This document shows positions 1 to 12,300 of a stretch of 64,000 nt of DNA, one piece after another. The stretch spans positions 33,507,501 through 33,571,500 of the forward strand of contig NC_134145.1 of NCBI RefSeq assembly GCF_033958435.1. The letters run 5' to 3'. The stretch's first letter is position 1, and every line of letters begins with the position of its first letter. The stretch comes from Carettochelys insculpta (taxonomy: Eukaryota; Chordata; Testudines; Carettochelyidae). The notes beneath the pieces are model-generated. The model was not told the origin of the DNA. It saw nothing but the letters and a program-made list of their open reading frames with translations, and did no database searches. The position numbers and the translations under genes were made by a program.

Positions 1-422
1 CAATAACAGTGTAACCATTAAGATTTTTATCTAACTCTTCTTGCAACTGTAACCATTAAGACTTTATATAATTCTGTAACCATTAAGATTTTCATTTCTG
101 CTTTGTAATAAATAGCAACCATATTTAAGCTTCAGCCTGACTCCTTCTAGTTGCTGTAACTCGGCCAAACACAAAACAAAGAACCTTAGCCAGTTTGGCT
201 ACACTCAGCCTGGTCAGTGGTAAGGTGCAGTAAAAGCTGGGCGCTGAGTCGTGCTGCCTCCATGGAGCAGACTCTTGGGGCACCCGTCAGCCTCACTGAC
301 TGCCCACTGCGAAGGGACAGTCTGTCCTAGCAGTTAAAGTTTCGGGCCGTTCTAGCAGCTAAAGACTTGGATGTAAAATAGGCTCACAGACCACTCATTA
401 CCTGGCCATCGGCTGACAGGCT
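1..422. repeat. LTR-like sequence with triplicated motif at left edge
   Basis: The motif TGTAACCATTAAG occurs three times (about 10, 48 and 75), followed by an AATAAA signal near 106 and a TTAAGC/CTCCTTCT stretch, then a GC-richer tail that stops where the CR1 fragment begins. Short promoter-side repeats plus a polyadenylation signal are typical of LTRs, but no partner LTR or coding part is visible, so the class is uncertain. Confidence 0.35.
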
Positions 423-1282
423 TGCAACTGTTTTGGAGGATAGAGTCATAATTCAAAATGATCTGGATAAATTGGAGAAATGGTCTGAGGTAAACAGGGT
501 GAAGTTTAATAAGGACAAATGCACAGTGCTCCACTTGGGAAGGAACAATCAGTTTCACACATACAGAACGGGGAGAGACTGTTTAGGGACGACTACAGCA
601 GAAAGGGATCTAGGGGTTATAGTGGACCACAAGCTAAATATGAGTCAACGGTGTGATGCTGTTGCAAAAAAAGCAAACATGACTCTGGGATGCATTAACA
701 GGTGTGTTGTGAACAAGACACAAGAAATCCTTCCACTCTGCTCTGTGCTGGTTAGGCCTCAGCTAGAGTATTGTGTCCTGTTCTGGGCACCACAGTTCAA
801 GAAAGATGTGGGGAAATTAGAGAGGGTCCAGAAAAGAGTGACAAGAATGATTAAGGGTCTGGAGAATGTGACCTATGAAGAAAGGCAGAAAGAATTGGGC
901 TTGTTTAGTTTGGAAAAGAGAAGATTGAGGGGCGACATGATAGCAGTTTTCAGGTATCTAAAAGGGCGTCATAAGGAGGATGGAGAAAACTTGTTCTCTT
1001 TGGCCTTTGAGGATAGAACAAGAGGCAATGGACTTAAACTGCAGCAAGGGAGGTTTGGGCTGGACATTAGGAAAAAGTTCTTAACTGTCAGGGTCTTCAA
1101 ACAGTGGAATAAATTGCCAAAGGAGATTGTGGAATCTCCATCGCCGGACATACTTAAGAACAGTTTAGATCGATGTCTATCAGGGATGGTTTAGACTGTG
1201 CTTGGTCCTGCCATGAGAGCAGGGGGCTGGACTTGATGGCCCCTCAAGGTCCCTTCCAGTCCTATATTCTATGATTCTTTGT
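423..1282 (+). mobile_element. CR1 LINE, 3' fragment with uninterrupted 253-codon frame
   Basis: 433-1194 reads through without a stop as the end of a CR1 reverse transcriptase and its C-terminal domain ([56 protein letters not shown]). It is followed by a short 3' UTR ending GGGGGCTGGACTTGATGG...TCTATGATTC, the standard CR1 terminus. The catalytic part of the RT is absent; the copy is 5'-truncated. It closely matches the copy at 52.9-53.8 kb, so both are fairly young. It lies antisense to GLMN. Confidence 0.93.
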
Positions 1283-3260
1283 GGTTCCTGACGCCATAAA
1301 TGCAAAGTTAAAAAAACCACCAAACCCCACACCTGATTATTTTCAATAAATGGTGAACATCTGAAAACCCCAAAATGAACAACTCATATCTAAATAGCAA
1401 ACAATGTGTGATCTTGAAATGTTGGATATCTCCCCCTAGCATCCTCCAGAGAGAGAGAGAAGGTTCAGGAGTGAAAGTCAGGATGACAGTGATCCAAACA
1501 GACAAGTAAAATGTGAGGAAACAGAACATGTAAAAAGTTTGTGAACGTCCTGCAGCAAACATGTATCGCATTACAAATCATTGTGTGCACACTGCTCTTA
1601 AAAATAGGGGTTTCAAAAAGTATGGTTTGACATTATTTATTAAGGACTGTCTTGTATTCACATGCACTGTGGCTCTTGAATTACTGAGTTATTTATCAAA
1701 TTGAAAAAATGGCTCTTCTTGCCATTTTGGTTGATGACTCCTGCCCTAGGTTAATACTGAAATGGATATAAAAATGTTACTATTTAGGGTTTTTTTTATT
1801 ATTTCCATTTCTGTTATGACAACACAATAGGCTGGAGATTTTCACTTATTTATATTAAAAATTTCCAAATTATTTGCATTCAAACATCAAAGCATATGAG
1901 AAGTAGGGGGCACGTATCAATGCCTTGCTTATACATATTTAAGACAGTTTCCCGTCTGAAATTGCAATGCAAGGTAGTTTAATAAATGAGCTTCATGCAT
2001 GAAACATTCTTGGCTATATTTGGTAAAGCAATGCAGTAGCCTGTCAGAAAAATGTATGGGATAGGCGTAAAGAGGTCAATACAAGAGCTAAGAGATGGAT
2101 TAAACACAGACTACTGCTGTCACGAAAATAGCTGCAGAAATCCTGCCCACACCAAAAGCAATTGAGCTAACTGCAAAATCAGAATGGCATACAATTTTAA
2201 GGATGTAGCCCTCTGGAAGAGAATTTATCTTGAGAAAGTAGTTTAATAAAAAAAAAACACATTTGGTGTGAGCAATTACAGTACTACAATCTAGCCCTAC
2301 TTCCTTCCCAATCCCTTTTTGCCAAAAGATCATGTTTCGTTTGCAAATCTTCATCTTGACATGGGAATTAGGGATGTTACAGCATGATACATTATGTAAA
2401 ATTAACACTAACACTGCTGCAGCATCTTGATGAACACAGAAAGTTCACCAGGAAGTGATTTCATATTGTTTTACGTGGAGGATTTGGGAATCTGAGAAGA
2501 ATACGTAACTCTCTCATGATGAGTGTTCTTTTTTTCTTTATACTTATTGTTTTTGATGACCTGCATTTTTTCTAATTTGAGACAGGCTTTTCAACAATTA
2601 CGTTACGTTACTTAGTAAGGCAGATTTACTGATAAGCACTTATTTGGCTCAAATACCCAAAGGAGTTACTATCATTTACCAAAAATGCAGTTGCAGAAGA
2701 GGTTGGACATACAGGAATTTTTTTTACACGCTTAAAAACAAAAGTTATCCAACGCAAAGTTATCAAAATGCTTAAAAAGACACCCTGACACTAAAATAAA
2801 ATACACTTCCTGCATGGTGTACCACTTAAAGCCAAATAATAAAGAGGCTTCCATGAATAATGAAGCATAACTAAAACTTCAACGATTTGCAGATATCCCG
2901 TCTAAAGGGCTTTACAATGCTTGGGGGGAATTTAACCCTTCCTAGGTATCTGTTGCAAGCATATTTTTTCTTTTTGGAATACTAGATATGGGACTTTACT
3001 TCATGTTGAAAACATCTTAATTACAGGCACTGACTTGGATTTCTGGTGGAGGTAGAACACCACCAGAATAAACTTGCTGAAAAAACAGTTAATGGGAAAG
3101 CGTTTAACTGTCAATAAACGTCAAAATTCTCTAAATACCATTAACAAAAACATTCTGGTATTGAATTGAAAAAATAAATTACTTTGCAGCAATTGCATGA
3201 GTTTGCTCAGTTATTATTTTTAAACTGAAAAGATTGATTTAAAAAGCTACCATCACTTAC
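1283..3260. other. AT-rich stretch beyond the last visible GLMN exon
   Basis: I see no exon, RNA gene or recognisable repeat here. It belongs to the GLMN intron that continues off the left edge. Short open frames on either strand show no homology I recognise. Confidence 0.5.
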
Positions 3261-3324
3261 CTGATTGTCGTATTCATTATCCTTAATGACTAAATATCTC
3301 AGTAGATTTAGTGAGGCCATAATC
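3261..3324 (-). CDS. GLMN: GLMN coding exon 15, last seen in window
   Basis: 64 nt: one base of R473 and 21 codons (IMASLNLLRYLVIKDNEYDN, then Q), matching human IMASLNLLRYLVIKDNENDN. Acceptor CATAG, donor GTAAGT. About 100 codons should follow in one or two more exons; nothing between 1 and 3260 resembles them, so they lie off the left edge. Confidence 0.93.
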
Positions 3325-6300
3325 CTATGAATTAGAAACGTACAGTTCATCACTTAGAGTGCAGATTTATATTAAGATTGGCAGCAATGTAACTTAATAG
3401 CCACACATGCTGAAAAAAACACCAACTGGTATAAAAGACAGCAGCTCATGTGTTTAGGTCAACATAGTATACCTTTCTGCACTGTCTTCCCGCTGGCTAG
3501 AATCCAGATCAATGGGTCTGTGCTGATAGTCAAAACCCTCTACAGTATATCCCGATGAAACCTCCTCGCAAGAAGGGCATAAACCAAAGAAAGAGGAAGT
3601 ACTGTCCCTCTCCTTCTCCCTACTCACAAGTGGACTGAACACTCTTGAGGAAAGCAGTTGTTCTCCAAATTGCTCTAGAATTGAACATCTCAGTACTGAC
3701 TACCTTGACTCCTTTGGGGGTTTAGACTGCAACAACACCTTCAAGGTCTGAAAAGGAATCTACTGTTCAGGCTACTGGTTATCCTTCTGCGTGTTTTTTC
3801 TACTGCTTGATTGTGAATACCAATTTCTCTAGAATCAATACCAGCACCAGGCTGAGTAGTTACTGAAGCTTAGGTGACTGGCGAAGGGTGACCTTTGCAT
3901 TGAAGAGCTGTTGCACTGCAATCTTGTTCTACTTTGGGATTTTTAGGAGAAACGCTTTACTGTCAGGTATCTGGGACTCCTTATATTGACAAAAGGGTTT
4001 CAATTACCACTAAAAAGACAATATTTGTTTTCATGCATAAATTCCAAGGTGACACTGAGGAGGATGTGCACGTCATGCCATGGCCTGCCATAGGAGGGCA
4101 TTTCATTCTGGAGCACCCTATCACAGGGTGGAACTAGTATATTTAACCAATCATTTCAATCTCTGCTTTCTAAAATTCTGAGACAATAAACCAATACTCT
4201 CCTCACTGATTATGCAGCAATTACTTGCTTAATTGTGCTGGCTTTAACATTAATAAAAAAAATGGGCAACCTTAAAAATACTTCTTGCTTACCATCCTTT
4301 CTAATTAGATGATTCACAGTTTTCTTCTTAATTTATACATAAAAATACACAAACACATGTAAATTTACTCTAATTTTAATTATCTCACCTATCTGAATTT
4401 TGGAGAAGATCTGTTTCAGATCCTTCAGGAAGCAAGAGCACTAAATCTAAAAGTGAAACCAAATGTGGTCCAGTAAACCACTTGCAGCCATTTGCCTTCT
4501 GAAGAGCAATACAAAAAACAGGAAAAAAAAATTAAATTCACACTTTGCATAATCATGTAGTATAACAATATGACCACTGTGCAGTGTCTGAAAATGAGGA
4601 CATCGGGTTATGGAAAAAGATGTATATAGAGTTAGCAGCTTCCAAGAAGGCAGCTAAGGAAAACACATTTTTCCCACGTTAAAAAAAGTCTAGTAACCAC
4701 TTCTTTAAATATCTCCAATTAATTCCTGCTTTGGAGCTGCCACAACTAATGAAAGTTAATCTTTACCCCAGTAAATAAAATATGACAGTTCTTCTTCGAG
4801 TTATTGCTCATGTCCATTCCAAGTTGGGTGTGCGCAGGCACAAGCTCAGTGGCTGGAAGCTTTCTGCCCTAGCCAGTAGCCATTGGGTCAGTGTGGTGCC
4901 AATAGGGTGACCAATATATGCACTGCCCGACACCACCCCCCACCTCAGTTTCTTCTCACTGAGCTGTCGTTGGCGCTCATGCTTTCTCTGCTCAGATCTT
5001 TAGCTAGTAGCTTATTGTAATGTAAATAGTTCTTGAAGAAGAGCAAATAAATAGTTTTAGTACTTGATAGTGTCAGTGTTTTAACTAATAGCTGAGGTGG
5101 GGCTTTCTGTCCCTCTCAACGCCAAGGAATGCCTGGCTTCACAGGCTTTAAGACTTGTTCAAAATGCGGCAAACCTATGTCCAAAAGTGACCGCCATTCA
5201 GCCTGTATGATTTGCTTGGGGGAAGGACACTTGCATGATAGCTGTCCAATTTGTAAGGCCTTTAAGCCCAGAACTTAAAAAGATAGGGCCCAGGGCCTTA
5301 AAGTCCTCCTAATGGAGGCAGCTCTTCAGCCTCAAAAGTCTTCAGCAGGAGCAGAGAGTGGAGCCTCCTTGGTGCAAAGTGCACGAGCGCCATCAACCAC
5401 AGTGCTGCCTAAGGACTCCCAGCTCCAAGAACAGGTGCAGGCACCATCACTTCCTCGGTGCCATTAAGAGTCAATCTCCAGTACTGATGAAGAGGAGGAG
5501 GAGGCATAGCTCGCCAAAGTCAAAGTGGGACGGCCTTAAGTCCAAGGCTCTGGTGTGCACTGACGAAGGGCATGAGGCATGTCTGTTGAAACTGGTGTGC
5601 AGCGGGAGCCCACAGGTGGTGGACTTGCCCTCAATGCTGTAGGTGTTTCGAGCGGAACAAGGACTCCTGCAGATGATGGTGCCAGGCCCTTCTCCAGTTC
5701 TGGAGGACAGACACACTAGCACTGAAACAGTGATGGGGGCCCATGGACATGACACCAGCGCCAACCCCTGCAGTCACATCGACTCCAGCATCGACACCGT
5801 ATTTGGTGCCAAGTGCGCCAGTGCCAACCCAGCAGACTGTGGGCCAGTTTCAGGTGCCCTATACTCCAGCACTGTCTTCGGCGTGTATGACGTTAGCGCC
5901 AACTCCAATGGCCCTGCCGTTGTCATCTGCTGCTGAATTGACGTCGGAGTTGGACTTCTTTTACTTGAGTTGTGGCCAGAGCGGGAGCTCAAGAAGGTCG
6001 CACCATAGCTGTTGCAGGTACTGTAGTCATTGCTTGGATGATATGAGCTGGCCACAGGCGTTGCAGATGACTCAGAAAGACGTCATCTGTACACGCTCAT
6101 GCTTCACACGCTCCATTTTCCCACCCTCGTCCCCCGGCCCGATCACAAGTAGCAGGACCTCCTAATACCATCGGAGGGTGGGGAGCCCTGAGGGGCCAGC
6201 CTTTACTCCACCGTGGTCCCACGGCGGACATCGGTTGGAGGATCCTGCATAAGGTGGTGAGCATGGGCGTGTACCTCCCCTGTGGTTCACCCCCCCTCCC

Positions 6301-9300
6301 AGACACTTGCTCGTTCTGAGGCGCGAGGGAGACCCTGGCACACATCTATGTCAAGTGCGTCAGGTTGCAGCCCCTCTTCCGGCTCCTCTAGAACCTCCTG
6401 CTAAGTTTCTGGCTGCACTTCTCCCCACGCCTCCTGATCCTAGCACACCCCATCCGTGGCCCCACTAAGTCGCGGGACCACCTCGTCAGCCTCCTCCTGG
6501 CTACGGCCAAAGTAGCCATCTATAACACCAGAGAGAGGAGGCTGGCTGTGAGGAGGTCAGACTGTGAGGCCTATTTCTGCTCCGCCCTCTGCTCATGAAT
6601 CTGGGCAGAGTTCCTCTGGGCGGCGTCCCCTAGCTCCCTTGAAGCTTTCGAGGAGCAGTGGGTGCTGTCTGGGCTTCTCTGCTCAGTGTCCCCCTCTAGC
6701 TCCCTTGTTTTAAACCTCTGACCTCCACTCTCATCCCTGTTTTTCTTTGTTTGTCCCTCAACTTTGCTTGGGGCCATGTCTTTTAATGGTCCCCCCCCCT
6801 AGCTTTGACAGCGGCCTTTTATTTGTGGGCAGGCTGTGCCCGCCCACTCCCTGGTCCCCAATAGGACTCAGCAGTGGCCCTTCTGGACACCATGGGCATT
6901 CCATGAGGCGCAGGGCCAGGCCGTTGGAGTGCTTCTAATGGAGTCAGGGGGCCCCTCTAATCTTGCACTCAGCACCGTTGGCGTCACTGGGTGCCCCGCC
7001 ACCTGAACAAAAACAGGAAGTGGCAGTCATCGTGGAGCCCTCTGAGTCTACTTCGTCAGCATCGACCTCGGCACTGTCGTCGGCACCATCGCAGTGGGAC
7101 CAGACCACTTCCGTGCCAGCAGCATCCACAATTATACCTACGGTGCTGATGAGGCAGGCATCAGCCCAGGCACCGGCACCAACTCAAGTATAGGGAGTGG
7201 TAACAGCACCATTTCTGCCACCTGTGGTTTGGTTTTCTGGCCAGTGGGTGCCTATGCCAGCTCTGCCTATTGTGCCCCCTTGTTTGCCCATAATTTCCAT
7301 GGAGGAGCAAGTGCCTGAACAGGTCTCTACTGCCCTTCCCCTCCAAATGGGGGCACAAGGGCTATCATCTTCTTCCCTGGATGAGGCCGTGGCGGGCTCA
7401 TAGGCCTCACCTGTATTGGAGGATGGCAGGGCTTTTCAACAGCTTCTTAGGAGAATGGCCCAAAACTTGGGGGATGCAAGTGGAGGATGTACAGGATGAA
7501 ATGGACCCTGTCATGGACATTTTTTTCCTCTGCAGGCCCCACCACGGTGGTTCTGCCCATAATTAAAACAATTGACGCTACGGCTAAAACTGTTTGGTAG
7601 ACCCCTGCTTCTTCCCTTCCTACAGGCCATAGGAATGAGAGATGGCACTCTGTCCCACCCCAAGGACACGTACCGCCCCCGCCCCCGCCATCTGACTCCC
7701 TGGTTGAGAATGCTGCTAACTACAGAGAGTGCTGAGAGTTCCAGAGTCCCTCACTGAAAAACGGACAAGCTAAACACTTGAACATCTATGGGAGGAAGGT
7801 CTATTCAACAGGAGGGTTGCAATTAAGAATCACTAACCAGCAGCCTCTGGTTAGCAGGTATGTCTATAAAATACAGTCAGCACCCTGTCTAGGTTCTCTG
7901 AGATGGTGCCACCTGAAGCCAAGCAGGACTTCACAGCCATGATGGAGAAGAACAAACTGATTTCAAGGGAGGCCCTACAAGCAGCATTGGATGCTGTGGA
8001 CGCTACCACAAGGGTTATGGCCTCTGGAGAGGCATAGTGCAGGTGGGTTTGGTTGCAAATTTCTAGCCTGCCTCATGAGGTCCAGCAGATGATCCAGAAC
8101 CTTCCCTTTGATGGCCCTACCCTATTTTCAGATAAGACAGATAATAGACTGCACAGTCTGAAAGACTCTTGGGCCACTCTCTGCTCCTTGGGCCTGCATA
8201 TACCTGCCAACCAATGGAGGCATTTTAACCTCCATCCTCAGGAAAGACAGTTTCTGCAGCCACAAAAGGATGGCAGTAGAAGGCGGAACAGGACAGACAG
8301 GCGCCATTCAAGCCATTAAACTTCAGGCCACCAAAAGGGCCCACAGGGACTCAAGCCTCAGTTTTGATGGCAAGGTTGGAAGTGTTGAGTTCATCTCGCC
8401 ACTCCAGCATCCCCACTTTTTTCATTTTGCCTATCCCCCTTTTACCATACATGGTGCAGCATCACCACAGACCAGTGGGTCTAGCATACCACAGAGAGGG
8501 GATATGTAATTCAGTTCACTTCGTACCCCACCCTTCCCAATCCCCTTCCCTGTCTCTCTTCAGGGACCCATCTCACAAGATCCTGTTACGGCAGGAATTG
8601 CAATCCCTCCTGGGTTCTGAGGCCTCAGAATAAGTTTCTCTCAGGTTCAGGGGACAGGGGTTTTATTCCTGGTATTTCCTAATTCTGAAACCAAAGGGGG
8701 ACTTGATACCCATCCTGGACCTAAGAGGTCTCAACGAGTTCATGAAAAAGATAAAATTTCATATGATACGCCTGGCTCCTGTACTCGTGATGCTGGAGTG
8801 GGTGGGGGGGTGGTTCACAATTCTCAATTTACAGGACACATATTTCAATCTACCCTCCTCAGAGGAGGTTTCTCAGGTTCATGACAGATGGGAACCATTA
8901 TCAGTTCATAGTCCTGCCTTTCGGTCTGTCTATAGCCCTAAGGGTCTTCACCAAATGCATGGAGATAGTAGCAGCACACCTGTGCAGGCAAGGGGCGCAG
9001 CTGATCCCACACCTGGACAACTGGCAAGTCAAGGGTCACTATAGGGAGCAGGTGATTCAGCATGTAGAGTTGATCCATCAAAACTTCGTAAGTCTCAGTC
9101 TTTTGATCAATGAGGCACAGTCGGTGTTGGTCCCATCTCACTCAGACTTTGCAGGGGCATGACTGGATGCAAGGGTGTTCTTGGCGGATGACAGGCTAAG
9201 GTCCATGGAGGCCATCATCTAAGACATCCTGGCAGTTCTCACCACAATGGCCAGGTGCTGCCTGCATTTGCTGGGTCACTTGGCAGCGTGCACCTTCATG

Positions 9301-12300
9301 GTACAGCATGCCAGGTTAAGGATGCACCCTCTACAGCTATGGCTGTCATTGGTGTACAACCCTGTAAGAGACCGTTTAGACTTGGTGGTTACAGTGCCGA
9401 CACACACTTTGTCGACCCTGCACTGGTGGTTGGATGAGGGACTTGCCCTCACAGGAGTCCCCTTTGCCCCTCAGCCGCCATCAATTTCCCTAGTAACGGA
9501 CACTTCAGACCAGGGGTGGGGAGCACGCTTGGGTAAGCTACGAACCCAGGCTCTTTGGAGTGTGTCAGATCTTCGGCTCCACATAAAACGTGAGGGAGCT
9601 TGGGGCCATCAGACTAGCATATAGGATTTTCAAGGCCAATCTGATGGGACACTGTCTGTCTGTCAGTACAGACAGCACAACAGCAGTGTATTATATCAAT
9701 GAACAGGGGGTGCTCCTCTCCCCTGTGCCACAAGGCCATGATGCTCTGGGACTTCTGCATACAGCACACCATCATGCTACAGACCCTTTACCTGCCAGGA
9801 GTGCACAATTCACTGGCGGACCAACTCAGCAGGTCCTTTATGGATCATGAGTGGTCTCTCCTCCCAGAGGAGGTTCTATTTTGTTCTATTTTCTGGAAGT
9901 TGGGGTATCCCCAGGTGGATCTGTTAATCTCCCACCTCAATGTGAAATGTGGGGCATTTTGCTCCTACTGCAATCAGAGCCTGGGGCCCTGGGCAGATGC
10001 CTTCTGTGTCCACTGGTCAGGCAGGCTGACATGTGTGTTCCCTCTAATTCCACTAGTTCACAGGGTCCTCTTCAAGATTCACTCAGAAGGGGCATTGATC
10101 ATCTTGGTGGCACCAGCATGGGCCCATCAGCACTGCTACTCAACCCTCCTGCACCTGTCAAACCTCAAACCTATGACATTGCCAATCCAGACAGACCTGC
10201 TGACACAGCAAGAGAAGAGACTGCAACATCCCAACCTCCAGTTGCTGCACCTCATAGTGTGGGTGCTCCATGGCCGAGGGACTTGTAGCTGGCCTGTTCG
10301 GATCCCGTAGAGAAAGTATGGTTGAATAGCAGAAAACTCTCCACAAGGGTGACTTATTTGGCTAAGCGGAACAGGTTTTCAGTGTGGGTATCTCACAGAG
10401 GGTTATCGCCCTTGCAAGCCCCCATCCTGTTGATCTGAGGTTACCTATGGGGTCTGGTGCAGGAGGACTTGTTCCTCTCCTCAGTTAGGGTGCACTTAGC
10501 TACTATCTCAGCCTTTCATCTGGGTCATGGAACATCTTTTGTGTTCTCAGACCCCACAGTCAAAAGGAGCAATGTTTGCATACGTCGCATGTCAGAAGGG
10601 TGCTGGCCTTCTACATGGAGAGCACTAGGCCCTTTAGAAAAAACACAGCAGCTCTTTCTGGCACTTGCAGATAGGATGAAAGGCCTTCCGGTCTCCTCCC
10701 AGTGGATTTCCTCCTGGATAGCGATGTGCATCAAAAGCCATGTCTACACGTGCACGCTACTTCGAAGTAGCGGCACTAACTTCAAAATAGCACCCGTCAT
10801 GGCTACATGTGTTGAGAGCTATTTCGACGTTAACATTGACGTTAGGCGGCGAGACGTTGAAGCCACTAACCCCACGAGGGGATGGGAATAGTGCCCTACT
10901 TCGAAGTTGAACGTCGAAGTAGGGCACGTGTAGACCATCCGCGTCCCGCAACATCGAAATAGCGGGATCCGCCATGGTGGCCATCAGCTGAGGGGTTGAG
11001 AGATGCTCTCTCTCCAGCCCCGGCGGGGCTCTATGGTCACCCTGTGCAGCAGCACTTAGCCCAGGGCTTCTGGCTGCTGCTGCGGCAGCTGGGGATCCAT
11101 GCTGCATGCACAGGGTCTGCAACCGGTTGTCGGCTCTGTGGATCTTGTGTTGTTTAGTGCAACTGTGTCTGGGAGGGACCCTTTAAGGGAGCGGCTTGCT
11201 GTTGAGTCCGCCCTGTGACCCTGTCTGCAGCTGTGCCTGGCACCCTTATTTCAATGTGTGCTACTTTGGCATGTAGACGTTCCCTCGCAGCGCCTATTTC
11301 GATGTGGTGCTGCGCAACGTCGATGTTGAACGTCGACGTTGCCAGCCCTGGAGGACATGTAGACATTATTCATCGAAATAGGCTACTTCGAAGTAGGCTT
11401 CACGCATAGACGTAGCTCAAGAGTGTTACAAGATCACGGGGGTTCCTCCCCTGCCAGTTAGGGCGCACTCCACAAGAGTGCAGGCTTTGTCTGTGGCGTA
11501 TTTGGCACAGGTGCCTACCCAGGACATCTTTAGAGCAGCCACCTGGTCCTCAATTCATACATTTAGAGCACATTATGCTTTGACACACCATGCATGGAAA
11601 GATGCTGCAGTGGGCAAGGCTGTCCTGCAGTCTGTTCAAGGCTCCGACCCCACCTCCGAGGCATTGGCTTGTATTCACCCAACTTGGAATGGACGTGAGC
11701 AATCGCTCAAAAAAGAGAAGACTTACCTGTTCTGTAACTGGCATTCGAGATGTTGCTCGTGTCCATTCCAAAACCCTCACACCTTTTCAACTGTCAGAGG
11801 GTGGAGTTGGGCGATGCTTATATTAGTTGCCGTATCGGCGCCACTCCAGGGGGCGCCGCACTGACCCTAGGACTACTAACTAAGGCAAAAAGCTCCCCGT
11901 GACTGGGCATGAGCCCACGCACACCCAACTTGGAATGTACACTATGAGCAACACGTTTCGAAGAACACCAGTTACAGAACAGGTAACTGTCTTTTGTTTA
12001 AGTATAGGATAAATTATAAAGCATAACCCTAGGCAGGTCAAATTAAGAATTTTTAGTGCTTGACTTCGTATATTCAGACTCCTTTTAACATAGTATTTTC
12101 ATATGCAATATACAAATGATGTGGAGCCCAAACAATATGTATTTTTAAATATGGTATTCAAAGCACTTTTTAAACGAGGAACTTATAATAGTCTCACCTT
12201 TAATGATAAATCAATCTGATTTTTGATATTTTGAATAACATAGCCTTCTACACCAGAATGGTTGCTTGTCGTCAATAAGCACCTTTAAAAGTAAAATAGA

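Larger units (their letters stand above)
4790..11990 (+). mobile_element. DIRS-type tyrosine-recombinase retrotransposon, degenerate, nested
   Basis: The left end (TTCTTCGAGTTATTGCTCAT...CCATTCCAAGTTGGGTGTGC, 4790-4930) recurs inverted at 11860-11990. A third copy of the end sequence (TGTTCTGTAACTGGCATTCG) sits internally at about 11727-11775. This terminal plus internal-complementary arrangement is the DIRS hallmark, unlike LTR elements. Between the ends, in order: a gag-like zinc-knuckle frame (5129-5278) and degraded ORF1 (to about 8640); RT (8640-9160); RNase H (about 9470-9850); the DIRS-specific segment (9840-10170); and the tyrosine recombinase region (about 10320-11720, split by an insertion). 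Many stops and frameshifts make it inactive. It also holds a Tx1-like LINE fragment at about 6120-6935. It fills the GLMN intron between exons 14 and 13, antisense to the gene. Confidence 0.85.

Noticed and set aside
1283..3260. Search for the last GLMN exons on the minus strand
   Set aside because: No frame resembles the C-terminal RBX1-binding region; the longest minus-strand frame (2100-2414) shows no homology and has no fitting splice sites.
5358..8633. Many medium-length frames in the left third as possible new genes
   Set aside because: They overlap in several frames within the DIRS and LINE remnants; composition and stops show decayed retrotransposon sequence.
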